Assembly: GCA_030427245.1 (NCBI GenBank)
Contig: JAUHXA010000026.1
Location: forward strand, 25,485-89,484
Direction: 5' to 3'
Length of the DNA: 64,000 bases
Source of the DNA: Bacteroidia bacterium
GTDB lineage: Bacteria; Bacteroidota; Bacteroidia; Chitinophagales; UBA2359
A model generated the notes under the pieces. It did not search any database. It had not been told where the DNA came from and saw nothing but the letters and a program-made list of their open reading frames with translations. A program made the translations under genes and the position numbers. Position 1 is the stretch's first letter, and the number at the start of each line of letters is the position of its first letter. Of the stretch, positions 60,074 to 64,000 are shown in pieces.

Positions 60074-61123
60074 TTGAGTGAGACAACCGTAAAAATTGAG
60101 GGCGTGAGTTTGGTGGAGTTTTACGGAGCCAACAACGCCAAATTTGATGTATTGAAGCGTTCCTTCCCCAAATTGAAGTTGATTCCGCGAGGTAGTAAGA
60201 TCAAAGTAATTGGTAGCCAAGAAGACATTGAGGTTTTTGAAAATAACGTTGATAAAATGATTGACTTCGTGCAAAAATATGGTGCGATGAAAGTTAGTCA
60301 TGTGGAAGAGATGTTGGCAGGTTCAGAACCAACGAACATTCCGCAGCGCAAAGAAAACATCATTTTGTATGGACCAAACGGCAAGGTAATTAAAGCCAAA
60401 ACGCCCAATCAAATGCGAATGATTACCGAATCGGACTACAACGACATCGTGTTTGCGATTGGTCCTGCGGGTACAGGAAAGACCTATACGGCAGTAGCTT
60501 TGGCAGTTAAGGCATTGAAGAATAAAGTGGTGCGAAAGATTGTTTTGACCCGTCCAGCAGTGGAAGCGGGTGAAAGTTTGGGTTTTTTGCCTGGTGACTT
60601 GAAAGACAAAATTGACCCTTATTTACGTCCTTTGTACGATGCTTTGGATGATATGATTGATGTGGAAAAGTTGAACTATATGATGACCAACCGCATCATC
60701 GAAATCGCTCCTTTGGCATATATGCGTGGACGGACGATTGACAATGCCTTCATCATATTAGACGAAGCACAAAATGCGACTCGCTCCCAATTGAAAATGT
60801 TTTTGACCAGAATCGGCCCAAGTGCCAAGACCATCATCACAGGTGATTTGACCCAAATTGACCTTCCTCGAAATGTCAAATCGGGCTTGAGGCAAAGTAT
60901 CAATATTTTGAAGGATATCAAGGGTATTTCTCATGTACATCTAAATAGCGAGGATGTGATTCGCCACAAATTGGTGAAACGAATTATTGAAGCTTATCAA
61001 GATGCGGAGGACAAAGAGGAGGAGGAGTTTCAAAATCGAGGTAAGAAAAAGCCAATTTTGAACTTGAAGAAGCCTACTTCAAACTCTGCTGAAGAGGAGG
61101 TTGCACCAAAGGAAGTAAGTTAA
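60074..61123 (+). CDS. phoH: PhoH family ATPase
   Basis: 349 aa; FAIGPAGTGKTYTAVALAV, LTRPAVEAGESLGFLPGDLKDKIDPYLRPLYDAL, FIILDEAQNAT; TTG start likely. Confidence 0.94.
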   Translation: MSETTVKIEGVSLVEFYGANNAKFDVLKRSFPKLKLIPRGSKIKVIGSQEDIEVFENNVDKMIDFVQKYGAMKVSHVEEMLAGSEPTNIPQRKENIILYGPNGKVIKAKTPNQMRMITESDYNDIVFAIGPAGTGKTYTAVALAVKALKNKVVRKIVLTRPAVEAGESLGFLPGDLKDKIDPYLRPLYDALDDMIDVEKLNYMMTNRIIEIAPLAYMRGRTIDNAFIILDEAQNATRSQLKMFLTRIGPSAKTIITGDLTQIDLPRNVKSGLRQSINILKDIKGISHVHLNSEDVIRHKLVKRIIEAYQDAEDKEEEEFQNRGKKKPILNLKKPTSNSAEEEVAPKEVS

Positions 61124-61188
61124 AATGATATTTTGATTGGATAGTCTATTTAAAAATATTCCTTTGAAGAAACTATCCAATCAAAACT

Positions 61189-62100
61189 CTATAAGTCCTC
61201 AATTTCTTGCTCACTCAATCCTGTATATTTGGAAATAAGTGGGATAGACATTCCTTCTGCTTTCATACTTTTAGCTACTGCTTTGATAGCTTCTTCCTTT
61301 CCAATTTCGATACCTTTTTCTTTCCCAATTTCGATACCCTCTTCTTTCCCAATTTCAATACCTTCCATCAGTCCTTCTTCTTTAGAAGTATCTACAACGT
61401 TCTTGATGTCTCGGTAATATTTCAAACTACTTTGGTAAGCTTCTCTTTCTTCAGGAGTAAATTTTGCAATTTCTGCGGCTTCAAAGAGTTTTTTGAAGAT
61501 TCTTGCTTGCAAAGCTTTGGGGCGTTTTTGTAGTTCTGCCAAATGTCGAAAGACAAACAACCATTTATCGAAATGAGTTTTTAATTGCTTTTCGGTTTTT
61601 TTAAATTTGGGTAGCTCTAAATAGATGAATTTCAATTTATCATAAAAGACCTTTCCCTCTTGGTTCTTCAATTCTACATAATGCACTAAATTGCTGTCGT
61701 CTTGGTGGTCATCAAAAATAAAATCCAATATGCTGATGGTATAAACAGCCGTTAATTTGAAATCCCAGTCTCCTCTTTTCGCTTGTTCTTGCACAGGAAA
61801 AGTAGCGTAATAAATACTTCTATCCTTGAAGTAGGTTTGTTTGGCTTTTTGAACTTCAACGATGAATTTTTCGCCAGTTATGCTTTCACAGTAAATGTCA
61901 AAAATGGCTTTTCTATCCAAAAGCGTTTCACCCAAATGTTCGTTTTTGGTATAGGTGAGGTTTTTAATGGTGTGATTTGAAGGTAAAAAAAGATTTAAAA
62001 AATCTATCAATATATCCTTGTTGGGTTCGCTACCGAATAATTTTTTAAAACCAAAATCGGTTAGTGGATTTACATATTTATCAGGTATATGGCTGGTCAT
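61189..62100 (-). CDS. Rpn family PD-(D/E)XK nuclease / putative transposase
   Basis: 303 aa; VNPLTDFGFKKLFGSEPNKDILIDFLNLFL; RKAIFDIYCESITGEKFIVEVQ; (GIEIGKEE)n tail. Confidence 0.88.
   Translation of the reverse strand: MTSHIPDKYVNPLTDFGFKKLFGSEPNKDILIDFLNLFLPSNHTIKNLTYTKNEHLGETLLDRKAIFDIYCESITGEKFIVEVQKAKQTYFKDRSIYYATFPVQEQAKRGDWDFKLTAVYTISILDFIFDDHQDDSNLVHYVELKNQEGKVFYDKLKFIYLELPKFKKTEKQLKTHFDKWLFVFRHLAELQKRPKALQARIFKKLFEAAEIAKFTPEEREAYQSSLKYYRDIKNVVDTSKEEGLMEGIEIGKEEGIEIGKEKGIEIGKEEAIKAVAKSMKAEGMSIPLISKYTGLSEQEIEDL
61294..61371 (-). repeat. Coding 24 bp tandem repeat, about 3 units (GIEIGKEE)
   Basis: Repeats of TTTCCCAATTTCGATACCYTCTTC; protein EGIEIGKEEGIEIGKEKGIEIGKEE. Confidence 0.8.
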
Positions 62101-62369
62101 TTTTGAAATTTTTGTTCGCTATATTGATATAATAAACTATAAAATTACATGATTTTAACAACATCTGCCAAAGTTAAGTTTCAAACTCTACAAATTGTGT
62201 TCTGTTTTTCACTTCAATTATTAGTGAGTTTGAAACTGTTGCCAAAGTTTTTGTTCAATCCCTTCAATTCCCATAAATTTCTGCTAACTTGAAGCGGCAA
62301 ATATTTTTGAGATGGGAAGGTGTAATCTTTTGAAGTATGAAAAAGGTGACATCTTTCCATTGAGCTGAA

Positions 62370-62411
62370 TTTAAGGTGACATTTTTGAGGAATCAAAAAT
62401 GTCACCTTAAA
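62370..62411. repeat. Perfect 19 bp inverted repeat with 4 nt loop
   Basis: TTTAAGGTGACATTTTTGA-GGAA-TCAAAAATGTCACCTTAAA. Confidence 0.88.
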
Positions 62412-62445
62412 TCCTCATGGTACTTCAAACTGATTCCTTCAAGAT

Positions 62446-63771
62446 ATGGCAAACTTCCAAAAAGGCGACAAAAAAATCATCAATGCTTGGGCGATGTACG
62501 ACTGGGCAAATTCGGTGTATTCACTGGTGATAACCGTTGCTGTTTTTCCGATATACTACAATGCAATTACCACAACAAAAGACGATGCAGGAAATGTGAC
62601 TTCCGATTTGGTGTCCTTTTTTGGGATGGAATTCATCAATACCGAATTGTTGTCCTATGTGATTTCCGCCTCCTTTTTTGTGATGGTGATACTGTCGCCT
62701 ATATTGTCTGCAATGGCGGATTATACAGGGCGGCAAAAGTTTTTCATGCGGATGTTTTGCTATATCGGTTCCTTCTCGTGTATGTACCTGTTCTTTTTCA
62801 CCCCCGAAACTTTTGAAGCAGGAATGATTGCCTTTGCATTGGCATCCATTGGTTTTACAGGCAGTATCGTGTTTTACAATTCCTATTTGCCCGTCATTGC
62901 AGAACCCGAAGACCACGACCGCATTAGCGCAAAGGGCTTTTCACTGGGCTATGCGGGGAGTGTGCTGTTGTTGGTGTTTAATTTGGTGATGATTCAAAAA
63001 CCCGAATTATTTGGCATCACCGATTCTGCTTTGCCCGCCCGAATTTCGTTTTTATCCGTTGGTATTTGGTGGTTTGTATTTGCCCATATTCCCTTTCACT
63101 ATTTGCCGAGCAATGTATTCAAGAAAGAAGCAAAAGGCAATATTTTGTTGAAGGGCTACCAAGAATTAGGTAAGGTTTTTCGTCAATTAAAGGGATTGCC
63201 GAGGCTGCGAAACTTCATTTTTGCCTTCTTCTTTTACAGCATGGGCGTTCAAACGGTCATTTATTTAGCTTCGTCTTATGGCACAAAGGAATTGGGTATC
63301 GAAACCACTTTTTTGATTATTTCAATTTTAGCAATTCAATTGGTGGCGATTGCAGGAGCTTTGTTTTTCTCTCGCTCTTCTGCGAAAATCGGAAACATTC
63401 CGAGTTTGATGTTGGCATGCACGATTTGGGGATTGATTTGCATTGTGGGCTACTTTGTGGCGAGTAAATGGCAATTTTTGGGAATGGCTGCTGCGGTAGG
63501 GTTTGTGATGGGTGGTATTCAAGCACTTTCACGCTCGACCTACGCCAAAATGCTCCCAAAAACAGAAGACACAGCCACCTTTTTTAGTTTCTACGACATT
63601 ACCGAAAAGTTGGCTACTTCAAGCGGTACACTCGTTTTTGGCTACTTGATTTTCTTAACAGGAAGTATGAGAGCTTCTATTTTGCCGCTGATTATTTTCT
63701 TTATTCTTGGTCTGTTCTTTTTGACTTTGGTGAAGCGGATTATAGCGAAAGAGGTGATACGGGGGATGTAA
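62446..63771 (+). CDS. MFS transporter, Atg22-like
   Basis: 441 aa; INAWAMYDWANSVYSLVITVAVFPIYY; 12-TM pattern; GGIQALSRSTYAKMLPKTEDTATFFSFYDITEKLATSSGTLVFG. Confidence 0.9.
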   Translation: MANFQKGDKKIINAWAMYDWANSVYSLVITVAVFPIYYNAITTTKDDAGNVTSDLVSFFGMEFINTELLSYVISASFFVMVILSPILSAMADYTGRQKFFMRMFCYIGSFSCMYLFFFTPETFEAGMIAFALASIGFTGSIVFYNSYLPVIAEPEDHDRISAKGFSLGYAGSVLLLVFNLVMIQKPELFGITDSALPARISFLSVGIWWFVFAHIPFHYLPSNVFKKEAKGNILLKGYQELGKVFRQLKGLPRLRNFIFAFFFYSMGVQTVIYLASSYGTKELGIETTFLIISILAIQLVAIAGALFFSRSSAKIGNIPSLMLACTIWGLICIVGYFVASKWQFLGMAAAVGFVMGGIQALSRSTYAKMLPKTEDTATFFSFYDITEKLATSSGTLVFGYLIFLTGSMRASILPLIIFFILGLFFLTLVKRIIAKEVIRGM

Positions 63772-63869
63772 GAAAGGTAGAGAGAAAGAGTTTATACTGT
63801 TTGAATTTTTGAGAAATCCTACTTCAAATATCGTCTATCATAAATCCTACATCTACCAATTATAAGCTT

Positions 63870-63901
63870 ATATTAGTGCCTGAACGGGAAGGCACTAATA
63901 T
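63870..63901 (+). terminator. 12 bp inverted repeat downstream of the MFS gene
   Basis: ATATTAGTGCCT-gaacggga-AGGCACTAATAT; no clear T-tract. Confidence 0.45.
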
Positions 63902-64000
63902 TTGATATTGAGTGAAATAAAGTGCTTTTTCGATTTGAATTATACAGTAGAAAATATTATCTTAGCAATTGAAATATTTGTATAACGCTAATTACGAATC

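Noticed and set aside
62214-62405. 63 aa minus ORF (MTFLIPQKCHLKF...) and its plus counterpart MTFLRNQKCHLKS
   Set aside because: Both arise because the GGTGACATTTTT palindrome is open in both directions; better explained as a non-coding inverted repeat.
1-64000. CRISPR arrays, rRNA operons, prophage or complete IS elements
   Set aside because: No regularly spaced direct repeats, rRNA sequence, phage structural genes or intact transposase recognised; Rpn is the only transposase-related protein.

Overview
This 64 kb window is AT-rich chromosomal DNA from a member of the Bacteroidota. The taxon is inferred from SusC/SusD proteins, T9SS C-terminal sorting domains, TAnnTTTG-type promoter boxes and overall gene content. 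Most of it is core or housekeeping: lepB-type signal peptidase, a DivIC/FtsB-like protein, fabG-type reductase, tRNA-Pro(GGG), gatC, a heavy-metal P-type ATPase, deoxynucleoside kinase, PhoH and an MFS transporter. Accessory content includes (i) a minus-strand polysaccharide-utilisation locus at ~13.1-28.6 kb (GH3, two GH144/PF10091-like enzymes, a LamG/Ig-like lipoprotein, SusD, SusC and a Y_Y_Y/LuxR-type regulator), plausibly for beta-1,2-glucan; (ii) a HEPN/MNT pair; (iii) three tandem T9SS-secreted paralogs; (iv) a two-PP2C / SPFH / NAD-kinase-like neighbourhood; and (v) an Rpn-type PD-(D/E)XK protein with an internal tandem repeat. The most unusual signal I found is a ~100 bp palindromic repeat present three times. 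Two copies lie between genes of the PUL. The third is read in frame through the signal peptide of a TolB-like lipoprotein. Other non-coding structure includes a perfect 28 bp inverted repeat overlapping a stop codon, a perfect 19 bp inverted repeat upstream of an MFS gene, a recurrent CAAT-rich leader before three start codons, and several short intergenic repeat words. I could not run any search, so all family calls come from motif recognition in the translations.
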